Shown: positions 28,807 to 37,526, counted from the stretch's first letter. The stretch: DNA of 64,000 bases from an uncultured Chlorobiota bacterium (GCA_900696645.1 CAADGV010000006.1:62001-126000); one strand, 5' to 3'. Numbers and translations are program-made. The notes: a model not told the origin generated them from the sequence alone.

Positions 28807-29649
28807 ATGGCCTGGTTTAGACGATCAAAAGAGAACATAGCACCGGCAACGGCAAAGAAGGAAATGCCGGATGGCATGTGGACGAAATGCGACAAGTGTG
28901 ATGAAATCATCCACAAAATGGAACTTGAGCAGCACATGTACACGTGTCCGAAATGTGACAGACATTTCCGGATTGGCAGCAAGGAGTACTTCAAGATTCT
29001 GTTTGATGATGGAACGTTCAAAGAGTACGATCACAAAATGCGCTCTGTCGATCCGCTGAAGTTCAAGGATACGAAGCGATATCGTGAACGCATTCCGGAT
29101 GCAATAAAGAAAACAGGATTGTACGACGCAGTTCGGTGGGGTACAGGGAAGATGAACGAACGCAACGTCGTTATTGCCTGCATGGATTTTGCATTCATCG
29201 GTGGAAGTATGGGTTCGGTAGTGGGCGAAAAAATCGGTCGGGCAATTGACCGCGGTTGGAAAACGAAAACTCCCGTCATTATAGTTTCCTCAAGCGGTGG
29301 TGCCCGCATGATGGAAGGCGCGTACTCATTGATGCAAATGGCGAAAACCAGCGCAAAGCTGGCGCGGCTTGGCGATGCGGGCATTCCCTTCATTTCCATT
29401 CTTACCGATCCGACAACCGGCGGCGTGACGGCGAGTTATTCCATGCTCGGTGACGTGAATCTAGCCGAACCCGGTGCATTGATAGGCTTTGCGGGGCCGC
29501 GGGTCATCAAACAAACAATCGGCAAGGATTTGCCGCCGGGTTTCCAGCGATCAGAGTTCCTGCTTGAACACGGGTTTGTTGACATGATTGTGCATCGGAA
29601 GGAAATGAAGGGCACCGTGTCGACATTACTCTCCTTGATGACGCAATGA
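28807..29649 (+). CDS. accD: Acetyl-CoA carboxylase carboxyltransferase subunit beta
   Basis: The 280-aa protein has the N-terminal zinc ribbon of AccD (Cys28, Cys31, Cys47, Cys50) that binds nucleic acid and helps form the carboxyltransferase. The crotonase-fold core follows: GGSMGSVVGEKIGRAID, SSSGGARMMEGAYSLMQMAK, ILTDPTTGGVTASYSMLGD, and IGFAGPRVIKQT. With AccA it moves the carboxyl group from biotin to acetyl-CoA, making malonyl-CoA. AccA and the biotin parts lie elsewhere. It follows tsaB by 14 bases. Confidence 0.95.
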   Translation: MAWFRRSKENIAPATAKKEMPDGMWTKCDKCDEIIHKMELEQHMYTCPKCDRHFRIGSKEYFKILFDDGTFKEYDHKMRSVDPLKFKDTKRYRERIPDAIKKTGLYDAVRWGTGKMNERNVVIACMDFAFIGGSMGSVVGEKIGRAIDRGWKTKTPVIIVSSSGGARMMEGAYSLMQMAKTSAKLARLGDAGIPFISILTDPTTGGVTASYSMLGDVNLAEPGALIGFAGPRVIKQTIGKDLPPGFQRSEFLLEHGFVDMIVHRKEMKGTVSTLLSLMTQ

Positions 29650-29710
29650 ACGCCTCCCGTACCGGCAACAGCATGTCCGGTTTCCATATCCTGTTTTTTC
29701 CAAGAACTGT

Positions 29711-30616
29711 ATGATTATTCACCTGCTTGGCGTCCCCATGGATTTGGGCTCCGGTCGACGCGGCGTCGATATGGGGCCCTCCGCTATTCGCATCGCCGGC
29801 CTTGCTGACCGGTTGAAGGAACTCGGCCACAAGATCATTGACGACGGCGATATAGATATCAAGATCATGGAGGAACTCCGTATCGGTGATGTTCGGGCGC
29901 GCTATCTGAAGGAAATCTCCCGCGCCTCGACAATTCTCTCCCGCCATGCTGAGGGCATCATGAACAAAGGACACTTTCCGTTGATTTTGGGAGGTGATCA
30001 CTCTGTTGCTGTCGGCTCGATTTCCGGCGTGGCTGCATTCGCCAGAAGGAAAAGAAGGAAACTCGGTATTCTCTGGGTGGATGCACATGGCGATATGAAC
30101 ACGCCGGCAACATCCCCGTCAGGGAATGTCCACGGTATGCCATTGGCATGTCTGCTCGGGTACGGCCCCGGTGACTTGAGAAAAGTTGGTGGAGATTTCG
30201 ACAAAGTGAATCCCGACAACGTTGCGCTTGTCGGTGTACGCAGTCTTGACGGCGGAGAGCGAAAGTTCATCGAGCAAACAGGGGTTCACGTATTTACCAT
30301 GTCGGATATCGACCGGCAAGGGATTCATCGTGTCATGAAGAAGGCGATTGCAAAAGTCACAAACGGAACAAGTTACGTTCATGTCAGCTTCGATCTCGAT
30401 GCTGTTGATCCGACAATAGCGCCGGGAGTCGGAACGCCGGTAAAGGGGGGGCTCGACTACCGTGAAGCTCATCTCATTATGGAATCGTTGTACGAGGCAA
30501 AAGCGATGACATCGCTTGAGATCGTGGAAGTCAATCCAATACTCGATGAGCAAAACACTTCGGCTGAATTTGCGGTTGAGATAATCCAGTCTGCATTCGG
30601 AAAGAGGATATTGTAG
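29711..30616 (+). CDS. rocF: Arginase-family ureohydrolase (arginase)
   Basis: The 301-aa protein has the full set of binuclear-manganese motifs: LGGDHSVAVGS, 'WVDAHGDMNTP' and 'SFDLDAVDPTIAPGVGTP', plus SLEIVEVNP. It opens MIIHLLGVPMDLGSGRRGVDMGPSAIR, of which LGSGRRGVDMGPSAIR is typical of arginases rather than agmatinases. It hydrolyses arginine to ornithine and urea. It lies between accD and panC in one direction with short gaps, so it is probably cotranscribed. No other arginine-catabolic gene is nearby. Agmatinase or formiminoglutamase are less likely alternatives. Confidence 0.86.
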   Translation: MIIHLLGVPMDLGSGRRGVDMGPSAIRIAGLADRLKELGHKIIDDGDIDIKIMEELRIGDVRARYLKEISRASTILSRHAEGIMNKGHFPLILGGDHSVAVGSISGVAAFARRKRRKLGILWVDAHGDMNTPATSPSGNVHGMPLACLLGYGPGDLRKVGGDFDKVNPDNVALVGVRSLDGGERKFIEQTGVHVFTMSDIDRQGIHRVMKKAIAKVTNGTSYVHVSFDLDAVDPTIAPGVGTPVKGGLDYREAHLIMESLYEAKAMTSLEIVEVNPILDEQNTSAEFAVEIIQSAFGKRIL

Positions 30617-30627
30617 AAAGTCCCCCA

Positions 30628-31476
30628 ATGGTAATTAGAGATATTCGTGAAATGCGGCAGACGGCCGAGCGATTGCGCCTCACGGGAAAACGTATCAGCG
30701 TCGTACCCACCATGGGCTATTTGCACGAAGGGCATCTCTCGCTGATTCGTATAGCGAAGAAAAAATCCGACGTTACCATCACAACACTGTTTGTTAATCC
30801 TACGCAGTTTGGCCCGAACGAAGATTTCTCGCACTACCCCCGCTCCTTTGAACGGGATCTTTCTCTTGCCCACTCGGCGGGCACCGACTACCTGTTTGCC
30901 CCTGAAGCATCACAGATGTATCCGACCGGATACTCAACGTATGTCAACGTGGAAGGAGTCGCGGACGTACTCGAAGGAAAGTCACGGCCGGGACATTTCC
31001 GCGGCGTTGCGACGGTAGTGACGAAGTTGCTGAACCTGACCAAACCCCACGTTGCAGTGTTTGGCCAGAAGGATGCACAGCAAGTGGCTGTAATCCGGAG
31101 ATTGGTGAGGGACTTGAATATTGATGTTGAAGTACTGGTCGTGCCTATTGTGCGTGAGCCTGACGGACTGGCGATGAGTTCCCGCAACACATATCTCAAT
31201 GCTGAACAGCGTCGTCAGGCAACAGTGTTGTATCAAGCTCTTGTGCTGGCTGAGCAACGCATCAAGCAGGGCGTTCGTGAGTGTAGCAAGATTATTGATG
31301 AGATGAAAAGTCTCATAACTGCCAACTCGTCCGGCCAAATCGATTACATTTCGATAGCGGACAACAATTCTCTTCAAGAGTTGGCTGCTCTTCAGTTGCG
31401 GCAATCCGTGCTGGTCTCGCTGGCGGTGAAGTTTGGGACAACGAGGTTAATCGACAATATAGTACTTCTTGTGTAG
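30628..31476 (+). CDS. panC: Pantoate--beta-alanine ligase
   Basis: The 282-aa enzyme of the class I tRNA-synthetase-like nucleotidyltransferase fold makes pantothenate from pantoate, beta-alanine and ATP. Evidence is the HIGH-like HEGH at residues 33-36 within VPTMGYLHEGHLSLIR, FVNPTQFGPNEDFSHYPR, the pantoate-binding 'VAVFGQKDAQQVAVIRR', and the KMSKS-like 'GLAMSSRNTYL'. It starts 11 bases after the arginase stop and ends 5 bases before the next gene. Confidence 0.95.
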   Translation: MVIRDIREMRQTAERLRLTGKRISVVPTMGYLHEGHLSLIRIAKKKSDVTITTLFVNPTQFGPNEDFSHYPRSFERDLSLAHSAGTDYLFAPEASQMYPTGYSTYVNVEGVADVLEGKSRPGHFRGVATVVTKLLNLTKPHVAVFGQKDAQQVAVIRRLVRDLNIDVEVLVVPIVREPDGLAMSSRNTYLNAEQRRQATVLYQALVLAEQRIKQGVRECSKIIDEMKSLITANSSGQIDYISIADNNSLQELAALQLRQSVLVSLAVKFGTTRLIDNIVLLV

Positions 31477-31481
31477 GTGAT

Positions 31482-32237
31482 ATGAAACGGCCTCTTGCAG
31501 TCATCATCATGGCGGCGGGGAAGGGAACCCGCATGAACAATCCCGACATGGCGAAAGTCATGTTTTTGATCAACGGCAAGCCGATGGTCGAGCATGTTGT
31601 GGAACTTGCCCTCAAACTCGAAGCACAGCGGGTGGTAGTGATTGTCGGATGGCAGAAAGACTCGGTTATCAATCATCTCAAGAAGTACACAAACCGGAAT
31701 GTTGAATGCGTTGAACAGAATCCGCAATGTGGGACGGGGCACGCCGTTATGCAAGCGGAGGGTGCCTTTCGCAAATTCGACGGGGATGTGCTTGTGCTTT
31801 CCGGCGATGTTCCGATGCTGACCTACGAAACCGCGGCATCGTTGATCGAACTCCATCATTCGACAGCCGCCCGCGCAACGGTACTCACTGCAGTACTTGA
31901 TGACGCAACCGGATACGGACGAATTCTCCGCAACACGGACGGAAGCGTGTTAGGTATAGTCGAGCACAAGGATGCAACGCCCGAACAGCTTGAAATTCGC
32001 GAGATAAATTCCGGCATCTACGTCTTTGACGCAACGTTGTTGTTCGAAAGTTTGAAACACATCACCCCGACAAACGCCCAAAAAGAGTACTACTTGACGG
32101 ATGTGTTCCACTACTTCTGGCTTCATCAATACAAAGTCAGCGCTAGCGTGGCAGGAAATCCATTGGAGATCCAAGGCATTAACACAGTTGACCAACTCGA
32201 AGCGGCAAGGGAACTTATGCAGAAGTCCGGCAGTTGA
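31482..32237 (+). CDS. Uridylyltransferase-only GlmU homologue
   Basis: The 251-aa protein matches only the N-terminal pyrophosphorylase domain of GlmU: VIIMAAGKGTRMNN, KVMFLINGKPMVEHV, the uridine-contacting QCGTGHAV, LSGDVPMLT, GYGRILRNTDGSVLGIVEHKDA (seen as GYGRILR and VEHKDA), REINSGIYVFD. The left-handed beta-helix acetyltransferase half (about 200 aa) is absent, and the frame ends with a clean stop. It should make UDP-GlcNAc from GlcNAc-1-P and UTP, with acetylation by a separate enzyme, or act on another sugar phosphate. It follows panC by 5 bases. Confidence 0.8.
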   Translation: MKRPLAVIIMAAGKGTRMNNPDMAKVMFLINGKPMVEHVVELALKLEAQRVVVIVGWQKDSVINHLKKYTNRNVECVEQNPQCGTGHAVMQAEGAFRKFDGDVLVLSGDVPMLTYETAASLIELHHSTAARATVLTAVLDDATGYGRILRNTDGSVLGIVEHKDATPEQLEIREINSGIYVFDATLLFESLKHITPTNAQKEYYLTDVFHYFWLHQYKVSASVAGNPLEIQGINTVDQLEAARELMQKSGS

Positions 32238-32262
32238 CAATCATAGGTGTTTTTGGTATCAT
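32234..32262 (+). promoter_or_regulatory. Sigma-70-type promoter
   Basis: TTGACA (32234-32239), 17 bases, TATCAT (32257-32262). It overlaps the stop codon of the GlmU-like gene and would start transcription near 32269, about 37 bases before the next gene. Confidence 0.55.
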
Positions 32263-32305
32263 TTCATTAGAAAAAGCGTGTGCTGAAAGGTCAAAGGAGA
32301 ACATC

Positions 32306-32812
32306 ATGAAGAAACTGGCTTTGTTATTCACTCTGGTTACCGTTGGATTCGGGATTGCATCGGCGCAGCTCAAGTCTCAGGCTGCCCAAGAGACGCAAGT
32401 ATCGATTACGCGTCTCGGTGGTGATTCATCGCCTCTGTCGTACCTATTCGGATGGTTCGATCCCGACAAGTTCACGATGCGTCACTCTTTCGATATGTCA
32501 TTCATGACGGCCGGCGGACACGGACTCTCTCTCGGTACATATACCAACACGATGATGTATCAGTTCGACGACAATCTGAATGCCCGCGCCGATATTGCGT
32601 TCAGCTTCTCGCCGTACAGCTCGTTCTCGACTTTTGACAAGAAGGATCTCAGCCAGGTGTATTTGAAGAACGCCGAGGTCAACTACAAACCGTGGGATAA
32701 TACAAAGATCTCGCTTTCGTTCAGACAGATGCCATACGGAACAGGCTACTACTATTCACCGTTTTACAGTCCGTACTATTACAACCCATTCTACCGAGAA
32801 GCAGGATTCTGA
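32306..32812 (+). CDS. Exported protein of unknown function, barrel-like
   Basis: The 168-aa protein has a clear signal peptide (KKLALLFTLVTVGFGIASAQ). The mature part has alternating polar and hydrophobic strands (MRHSFDMSFMTAGGHGLSLG, 'TNTMMYQFDDNLNARADIAF', 'KISLSFRQMP') like a small outer-membrane barrel, and ends in a Tyr/Pro/Phe-rich tail (YYYSPFYSPYYYNPFYREAG). I do not recognise a family. AAAGGAGA lies 9 bases before the ATG and it has its own promoter at 32234. Confidence 0.7.
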   Translation: MKKLALLFTLVTVGFGIASAQLKSQAAQETQVSITRLGGDSSPLSYLFGWFDPDKFTMRHSFDMSFMTAGGHGLSLGTYTNTMMYQFDDNLNARADIAFSFSPYSSFSTFDKKDLSQVYLKNAEVNYKPWDNTKISLSFRQMPYGTGYYYSPFYSPYYYNPFYREAGF

Positions 32813-32939
32813 CAAAAGGACTTTCAAGCTGTTGTGAATTGCTGCGGTTTTCAGCAGAGCCGGACTGTTCTTGCGGTCAGTGCAAGAAGAGGGTCGGTTT
32901 TCGTATTTTTGCGCCTACATCACCGGATCGAAACACACT

Positions 32940-33407
32940 TTGAGTTTGCAGACTTTCCTCTCAAGCACAAAAAGGGTTCGTAGAACCGCGGTTACCACTC
33001 TGATTATAGTGCTGGTAATTGTTGTTGGCTTCCTCGGCTACTCATTTGTCTCCCGCAATTTCATTGAACCTCCTGTTGATGCCACAAAGGGTGATGTTCT
33101 GCCCGGGCAGGTCATCCAGATTGATTTACTCAACGGTTGCGGTGAACGCGGGGCGGCCTCCAAGTTCACTAACTACCTTCGTGCCCGCGGGTATGATGTG
33201 GTGGAGATGAAGAACTACAAAACGTTCGATGTGAAGGAGTCGCTTATCATCGACCGGAGCGGCAATGTCGAGGTAGCGAGAAAGGTAGCGTACGCGCTCG
33301 GCGTTAACGAGAAGAACATTATTCAACAAATCAACCATGACTATTTTGTCGATGTTTCTGTTGTCGTCGGCAAAGATTTTGCACTCTTGAAACCCTATAC
33401 CCGCTAA
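32940..33407 (+). CDS. LytR C-terminal-domain protein, single membrane anchor
   Basis: The protein has one N-terminal membrane helix (VTTLIIVLVIVVGFLGYSFV) and an extracytoplasmic LytR_C domain (IQIDLLNGCGERGAASKFTN, LRARGYDVVEMKNY, IIDRSGNVEVARKVAYALGV). The LCP catalytic domain usually fused to LytR_C is absent. The start is uncertain: the frame is open from TTG 32871, but TTG 32940, just before the membrane helix, is preferred. A TATTTTTG element at 32904-32911 could be a -10 site for it. In many bacteria LytR_C genes neighbour rsfS, as here, which supports the assignment. Confidence 0.75.
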   Translation: MSLQTFLSSTKRVRRTAVTTLIIVLVIVVGFLGYSFVSRNFIEPPVDATKGDVLPGQVIQIDLLNGCGERGAASKFTNYLRARGYDVVEMKNYKTFDVKESLIIDRSGNVEVARKVAYALGVNEKNIIQQINHDYFVDVSVVVGKDFALLKPYTR

Positions 33408-33427
33408 TCATACCAGGAGAAGATGCG

Positions 33428-33877
33428 TTGAAATCATCCGCATTAGCAAATGCAATTGCGAAACTCGCGCTCACAAAAAAGGCTCACGATGTCGTGATCA
33501 TGGATTTGCGTCCGTTAACATCGATGACGGATTTCTTTGTTGTCTGTTCCGCCGATTCCGACATTCAGGTCAAGGCGATTACCGATGCTGTTCTTGATGG
33601 TACGGAGACAAAAGGAATCGGCCCGTGGCACAAGGAGACGAGGAGTCATAGTTGGATGCTGCTGGATTTCTCGGATGTTGTTCTTCACATCTTCCACAAG
33701 ACTGCGCGGAGTTTTTACAATCTTGAGAAATTGTGGGGCGATGCAAAGATGAAACGCATCAGCGATGAAAAACCTGTTACTGCAACGCGAACACGGAAGA
33801 CAGCATCTACCAGGAAACCGTCGTCACGCAGAAAATCTGCCTCAGGAAAGGCCCCCCGAAAGAAAGCTGCTCAATGA
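33428..33877 (+). CDS. rsfS: Ribosome silencing factor RsfS
   Basis: The 149-aa protein binds L14 and blocks subunit joining when nutrients run low. Family marks are AHDVVIMDLRPLTSMTDFFVVCSA, given here as VVIMDLRPLTSMTDFFVVC, 'GPWHKETRSHSWMLLDFSDVV' (seen as SWMLLDFSDVV) and HIFHKTARSFYNLEKLWGDA. Residues 120-149 form an unusual strongly basic tail (RTRKTASTRKPSSRRKSASG and on), longer than in most homologues and possibly RNA-binding. The start is TTG with AGGAGA about ten bases ahead; no ATG fits. It overlaps argS by four bases. Confidence 0.92.
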   Translation: MKSSALANAIAKLALTKKAHDVVIMDLRPLTSMTDFFVVCSADSDIQVKAITDAVLDGTETKGIGPWHKETRSHSWMLLDFSDVVLHIFHKTARSFYNLEKLWGDAKMKRISDEKPVTATRTRKTASTRKPSSRRKSASGKAPRKKAAQ

Positions 33878-35505
33878 AAGAATATCTGCAAGAAAGAATC
33901 GCTTCATCACTCCAATCGCTCGGAATTACTTCAGATATGCCTGTCACGCTTGAAAAGCCCCGCCAAGCCGCCCACGGCGATCTGACAACAAATATTGCCA
34001 TGATGCTGGCCAAAGGTCAGAAGAAGAACCCGCGCCAGTTCGCTGCGGACATAGTCGGCAGGTTGCAGATTGATGCTTCACTGGTTTCACGAATTGAGAT
34101 TGCCGGACCGGGCTTCATCAACTTTACGTTCACTGAAAAATTCTACCGGCAAGAACTCTCCCGCCTGCTGGCTCACGAACAAATGTTTGGCCGGTCCGAT
34201 GTTGGAAAAGGAAAGAAGACGCAAGTCGAATTCGTCAGCGCAAATCCTACCGGCCCCCTTACCGTGGGCCACGGACGCGGTGCGGTGTACGGCGATACGG
34301 TATCCAACCTGCTTGAGTGGACGGGACACGACGTAACGCGTGAGTACTACTTTAATAACGCAGGCAGACAAATGCGCGTGTTGGGCGATTCGGTTCGGTT
34401 GCGGTATCTGCAAGCGGTCGGCGAGCAGGTAGAATTCCCCGAAGACTACTATCAGGGTGAGTACATCAAGGATATCGCTTCACATTTGAAGGATGAATTT
34501 GGAGATGGGCTGAAGAACGAACCCGCCGAAGGTAAGTTCAAAGCACAAGCCGAGAAAGAAATCTTTGATGACATCAAGAAAACTCTGAAGTCGCTCGGCA
34601 TTGTGCACAAGACGTTCTTCAATGAAAACTCACTCTATGAAGATGGCAAAATCAAGGAGGTGTTGGAGGAGTTCAAGAAGAAAGGTCTCTCGTATGAAAG
34701 CGAAGGAGCCGTATGGCTGAAAATGAGCGCGTTGGGCGGAGAGAAGGACAAGGTAATTGTGAAGAACACAGGCGAGCCGACGTACAGGCTTCCGGATATT
34801 GCATACCACGTCGACAAATTCCGGAGGGGATTTGATCTCATCGTTGACATCTTCGGCTCAGATCATATTGCAACATATCCCGACGTGCTCGCGGGAGTGA
34901 AGGCACTCGGTTACGACGAGGCGAAAGTGAAAGTACTGATTCACCAGTTCGTGACGATCATGCAGGGAACAGAAGTGGTGAAGATGTCCACCCGCAAAGC
35001 CAATTACATCACGCTCGACGATCTGATTGCCGAAGTCGGTGCGGATGTTGTTCGCTATTTCTTCTTGATGCGGAGCATGACAAGCCACCTGAACTTTGAC
35101 CTCGTGCTTGCGAAGCAACAATCGGATGAAAATCCGGTATTCTATCTCCAGTATGCGCATGCACGCATTTGCAGCATCATGCGAAAAGCGGAAGAAGAGG
35201 GGCAGAAGGCAGGCTCAACGCCGAATCTGGAATTGCTGAAAGAGCCCGATGAGTTCGATCTCATCAAGATGTTGTTGGAGTTCCCCGAAACCGTTCAGTA
35301 TTGTGCCGAGACATTTGAGATTCACCGTTTGGCCGAGTACCTGCAGGATGTCGCGACGGCATTTCACAAGTTCTACCACAACTGCCGGGTATTGAGTGAA
35401 GATGCAGAACTCACCCAAGCCCGGCTTGCCCTATGCAACGCGACGAAAGCGGTTCTGCGCAACGGGCTTGCCGTGCTGGGGATATCGGCGCCGGAGAAGA
35501 TGTAG
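33874..35505 (+). CDS. argS: Arginyl-tRNA synthetase
   Basis: The 543-aa class I synthetase has the N-terminal additional domain (ASLVSRIEIAGPGFINFTF), the HIGH-type signature SANPTGPLTVGHGRGAVYGD, the KMSKS-type KMSTRKANYITLDDL and the C-terminal DALR anticodon-binding domain from about residue 425. It charges tRNA-Arg and needs the tRNA for amino-acid activation. The ATG overlaps the rsfS stop. It is the last housekeeping gene before the accessory stretch. Confidence 0.95.
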   Translation: MKEYLQERIASSLQSLGITSDMPVTLEKPRQAAHGDLTTNIAMMLAKGQKKNPRQFAADIVGRLQIDASLVSRIEIAGPGFINFTFTEKFYRQELSRLLAHEQMFGRSDVGKGKKTQVEFVSANPTGPLTVGHGRGAVYGDTVSNLLEWTGHDVTREYYFNNAGRQMRVLGDSVRLRYLQAVGEQVEFPEDYYQGEYIKDIASHLKDEFGDGLKNEPAEGKFKAQAEKEIFDDIKKTLKSLGIVHKTFFNENSLYEDGKIKEVLEEFKKKGLSYESEGAVWLKMSALGGEKDKVIVKNTGEPTYRLPDIAYHVDKFRRGFDLIVDIFGSDHIATYPDVLAGVKALGYDEAKVKVLIHQFVTIMQGTEVVKMSTRKANYITLDDLIAEVGADVVRYFFLMRSMTSHLNFDLVLAKQQSDENPVFYLQYAHARICSIMRKAEEEGQKAGSTPNLELLKEPDEFDLIKMLLEFPETVQYCAETFEIHRLAEYLQDVATAFHKFYHNCRVLSEDAELTQARLALCNATKAVLRNGLAVLGISAPEKM

Positions 35506-35554
35506 CCGGGAAAGTTATTGACTCTTAGACTATTAAGTACGATACTGTATCAGA

Positions 35555-35788
35555 ATGCACTTCGAAGTTCTTGGCGAGATCACGCGGGTTGAAGTGATAG
35601 CGGTAGGTCGGAGCATTCGCCTCCTTCCTCTTCTACGCAAACGGTATGGCAGCGGGCGCTGGAGAAAGCTGAAGGGTCACGCCACTGTTCGCTTGGCTGA
35701 CGGCTCAGTTCGTGTTGCTGAGGTTCATTGGTTTGAAGCGCACGGCATCGGTAAGAGAAAAATGAGAATCAAGAGGTTTTTGGACTGA
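35555..35788 (+). CDS. Small conserved protein of unknown function
   Basis: The 77-aa, very basic protein (KGHATVRLADGSVRVAEVHW, then FEAHGIGKRKMRIKRFLD) has a beta-rich core and a Lys/Arg-rich end. I recognise this pattern as a recurring small hypothetical protein but know no function. It starts two small genes and a broken DUF2283 gene in tight order, a layout like toxin-antitoxin-type gene clusters. Confidence 0.6.
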   Translation: MHFEVLGEITRVEVIAVGRSIRLLPLLRKRYGSGRWRKLKGHATVRLADGSVRVAEVHWFEAHGIGKRKMRIKRFLD

Positions 35789-35792
35789 GAAT

Positions 35793-36095
35793 ATGGCTAA
35801 ACGAAAAGGCTCCCCGCAATTCGCAATCTGCATACATTCGGATGATCCGGATCTGCTAACGCCACGAATGATCTATAAGATCATTCCGGATGAGCAAGCA
35901 GCACAATCAGATTATTTACGTGTGGTGGATAACGAAGGCGCGGATTACCTGTACCCTGCGACATACTTTGCGATCGCTTCATTCCCGGAGCCAGTAGAAA
36001 AGGCTCTCTCGAAACTTGCTCCGCTTGGTTCTCCACTTCGCGGTCGCCGACTGCGGTCAGAGTCCAAGCTCAAGAAGACAAGGATTAGAACGTAA
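35793..36095 (+). CDS. Small conserved protein of unknown function
   Basis: The 100-aa protein reads FAICIHSDDPDLLTPRMIYK and 'VVDNEGADYLYPATYFAIAS', a beta-rich small domain common next to other short genes, followed by a basic tail (SPLRGRRLRSESKLKKTRIR). It starts 4 bases after the previous gene and ends 1 base before the DUF2283 remnant, so the three were probably one unit. No function is known to me. Confidence 0.6.
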   Translation: MAKRKGSPQFAICIHSDDPDLLTPRMIYKIIPDEQAAQSDYLRVVDNEGADYLYPATYFAIASFPEPVEKALSKLAPLGSPLRGRRLRSESKLKKTRIRT

Positions 36096-36096
36096 G

Positions 36097-36328
36097 ATGA
36101 GTGCTGTGATGAAATTCAACTACTATCCTGAAACTGACTCGCTTTACATTGACCTTTCAGAAAAAGCAAAGTGTCGATTCAAAGGAAGTTGCTGAAGATG
36201 TCGTCGTTGATTTTGATGAGAACGGCGCAATCGTTGGAATCGACTTTGACCACGCAAGCAAGATTGTCAATCTAGAACGAATAGAATCTGCGTCATTGCC
36301 GATTAGCTCCTTCTCGATCGCCCCGTAG
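36097..36328 (+). pseudogene. DUF2283 protein gene with a one-base frameshift
   Basis: The first frame gives MSAVMKFNYYPETDSLYIDL then SEKA, and the next phase continues VDSKEVAEDVVVDFDENGAI, VGIDFDHASKIVNLERIES and stops at 36328. Joined, they make an ordinary DUF2283 protein of about 77 aa. Removing one A from the run of five at 36161-36165 restores SEKQSVDSKEV exactly as in intact relatives. DUF2283 proteins often accompany small antitoxin- or toxin-like genes. It could be a sequencing error in the homopolymer, a decayed gene or a slippage site. Confidence 0.7.
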
Positions 36329-36367
36329 ATAAGCACTCTTCATTTGCAGAGTTGTTCAACTACTTGT

Positions 36368-37288
36368 CTATCCCGCCCTTCGATACAGCTTCTCATCAGC
36401 AAACAAGCCATTGTCCACCACTGCATTGACGTTGTCAAGCAGATAGGGGAATGCCAGCGCGGTCGCTTGCGGCACAAGCACCGGCTTTCCTTCGCGCAAC
36501 ATGGCCATCATTTGCAGCGCGTTGGCGATCGCCTTGCCGCCAGTTGTATTGTTGAAGATGATGTTGATATTCTCGCATTTCTCCTCAAGCGCCGCTAACC
36601 TGCGCTTTAACTCACGCAACTCCTTCGCGTTGTACAGATAGTCGTAACGTGTGTCCATCCCGTTTACGAGCCATCCTTTTTCATTTCTGCCATGAAGCCG
36701 AACGTACGCGGTTGTTCCTGCAACTTCCGTTACAAACGGCATATACCGGTTGATGCGGGGCAGGTCGGCGTTTACAATGCCGAGTTGGTTATCGCGGAGG
36801 AAACTCCTGAGGAAATGCACATCATTCCACGATTCATTTCTGAACTCGACAAAGAGCGGAAAGCCTCTGAACGTTCCGCTCAGTTTTTCCAAGTGGTACC
36901 GGTTTGCGCTTGTATTAGTGAACGAATAAGGCAGCTGCACAAGTACGGCACCTAATTTGTCGTTCTTCTGGAACTCCTGCAAAAGTCCCCGCAGACGCGT
37001 CGCCCGCTCAGGCTTGATTTCCTTGCCGTGAACGAACGATTTGTGCAGCTTCACATTGAACCGGAATCGCTTGTTTTCGGCCACCGCCGCAATCCACTGC
37101 AGCGCATCAGTCACTCCCAACGAATCATCCCAGAACGTTGAGCGAACCTCGACCGAATCGAAGTACCGGGCGTAGAAGCGAAGTCGGGCATCGGAATCCT
37201 CCATCGGCGCACTGTACAGACATTGATTGAAGCACTCGTGTTCCCACCCGCCGATGCCGATCGAGTACTGAACAGGTTTCTTGTTCAT
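36368..37288 (-). CDS. DUF72 (YecE-like) family protein
   Basis: The 306-aa TIM-barrel-like protein opens QYSIGIGGWEHECFNQCLYS and has 'YFDSVEVRSTFWDDSLGV', 'FRFNVKLHKSFVHGK', LVQLPYSFTNTS, LFVEFRNESWNDV, and 'TAYVRLHGRNEKGW' near the end, the standard DUF72 blocks. Function of the family is unknown; metal or nucleic-acid chemistry has been suggested. ATG 37288 has GGAGGCG ahead and begins the family match, so the longer upstream frame is rejected. A second DUF72 gene lies at 43.3 kb. Confidence 0.85.
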   Translation of the reverse strand: MNKKPVQYSIGIGGWEHECFNQCLYSAPMEDSDARLRFYARYFDSVEVRSTFWDDSLGVTDALQWIAAVAENKRFRFNVKLHKSFVHGKEIKPERATRLRGLLQEFQKNDKLGAVLVQLPYSFTNTSANRYHLEKLSGTFRGFPLFVEFRNESWNDVHFLRSFLRDNQLGIVNADLPRINRYMPFVTEVAGTTAYVRLHGRNEKGWLVNGMDTRYDYLYNAKELRELKRRLAALEEKCENINIIFNNTTGGKAIANALQMMAMLREGKPVLVPQATALAFPYLLDNVNAVVDNGLFADEKLYRRAG

Positions 37289-37310
37289 AACGCCTCCGCG
37301 AAAAAAGTTC

Positions 37311-37339
37311 TTGACACAACGCTTGTAATTCCGTATTAT
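37311..37339 (+). promoter_or_regulatory. Sigma-70-type promoter of the S24 repressor gene
   Basis: TTGACA (37311-37316), 17 bases, TATTAT (37334-37339); predicted start near 37346. It points away from the DUF72 gene and toward the repressor, about 180 bases upstream of its ATG. Confidence 0.6.
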
Positions 37340-37353
37340 TGCTGCAGCAAGAT

Positions 37354-37369
37354 ACGACATAATTGTCGT
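37354..37369. promoter_or_regulatory. Candidate operator of the S24 repressor
   Basis: ACGACA-TAAT-TGTCGT is a perfect 6-bp dyad about 8-23 bases after the predicted start of the repressor promoter. It is well placed for autorepression. Confidence 0.45.
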
Positions 37370-37526
37370 CTTGTCAAGATGTACAGCGACAAAAATGTTT
37401 AGACAGTCGGTTTCGTCTGTATAGTCTGTAAGTCAGCACTGGGCACAGTTCCTTTTTTCACACAAATGTGAACTTCGTATCTTGGTGTCTTTGTGGTTTT
37501 CTTTTAATATTTAGATGAGGTTTCGT

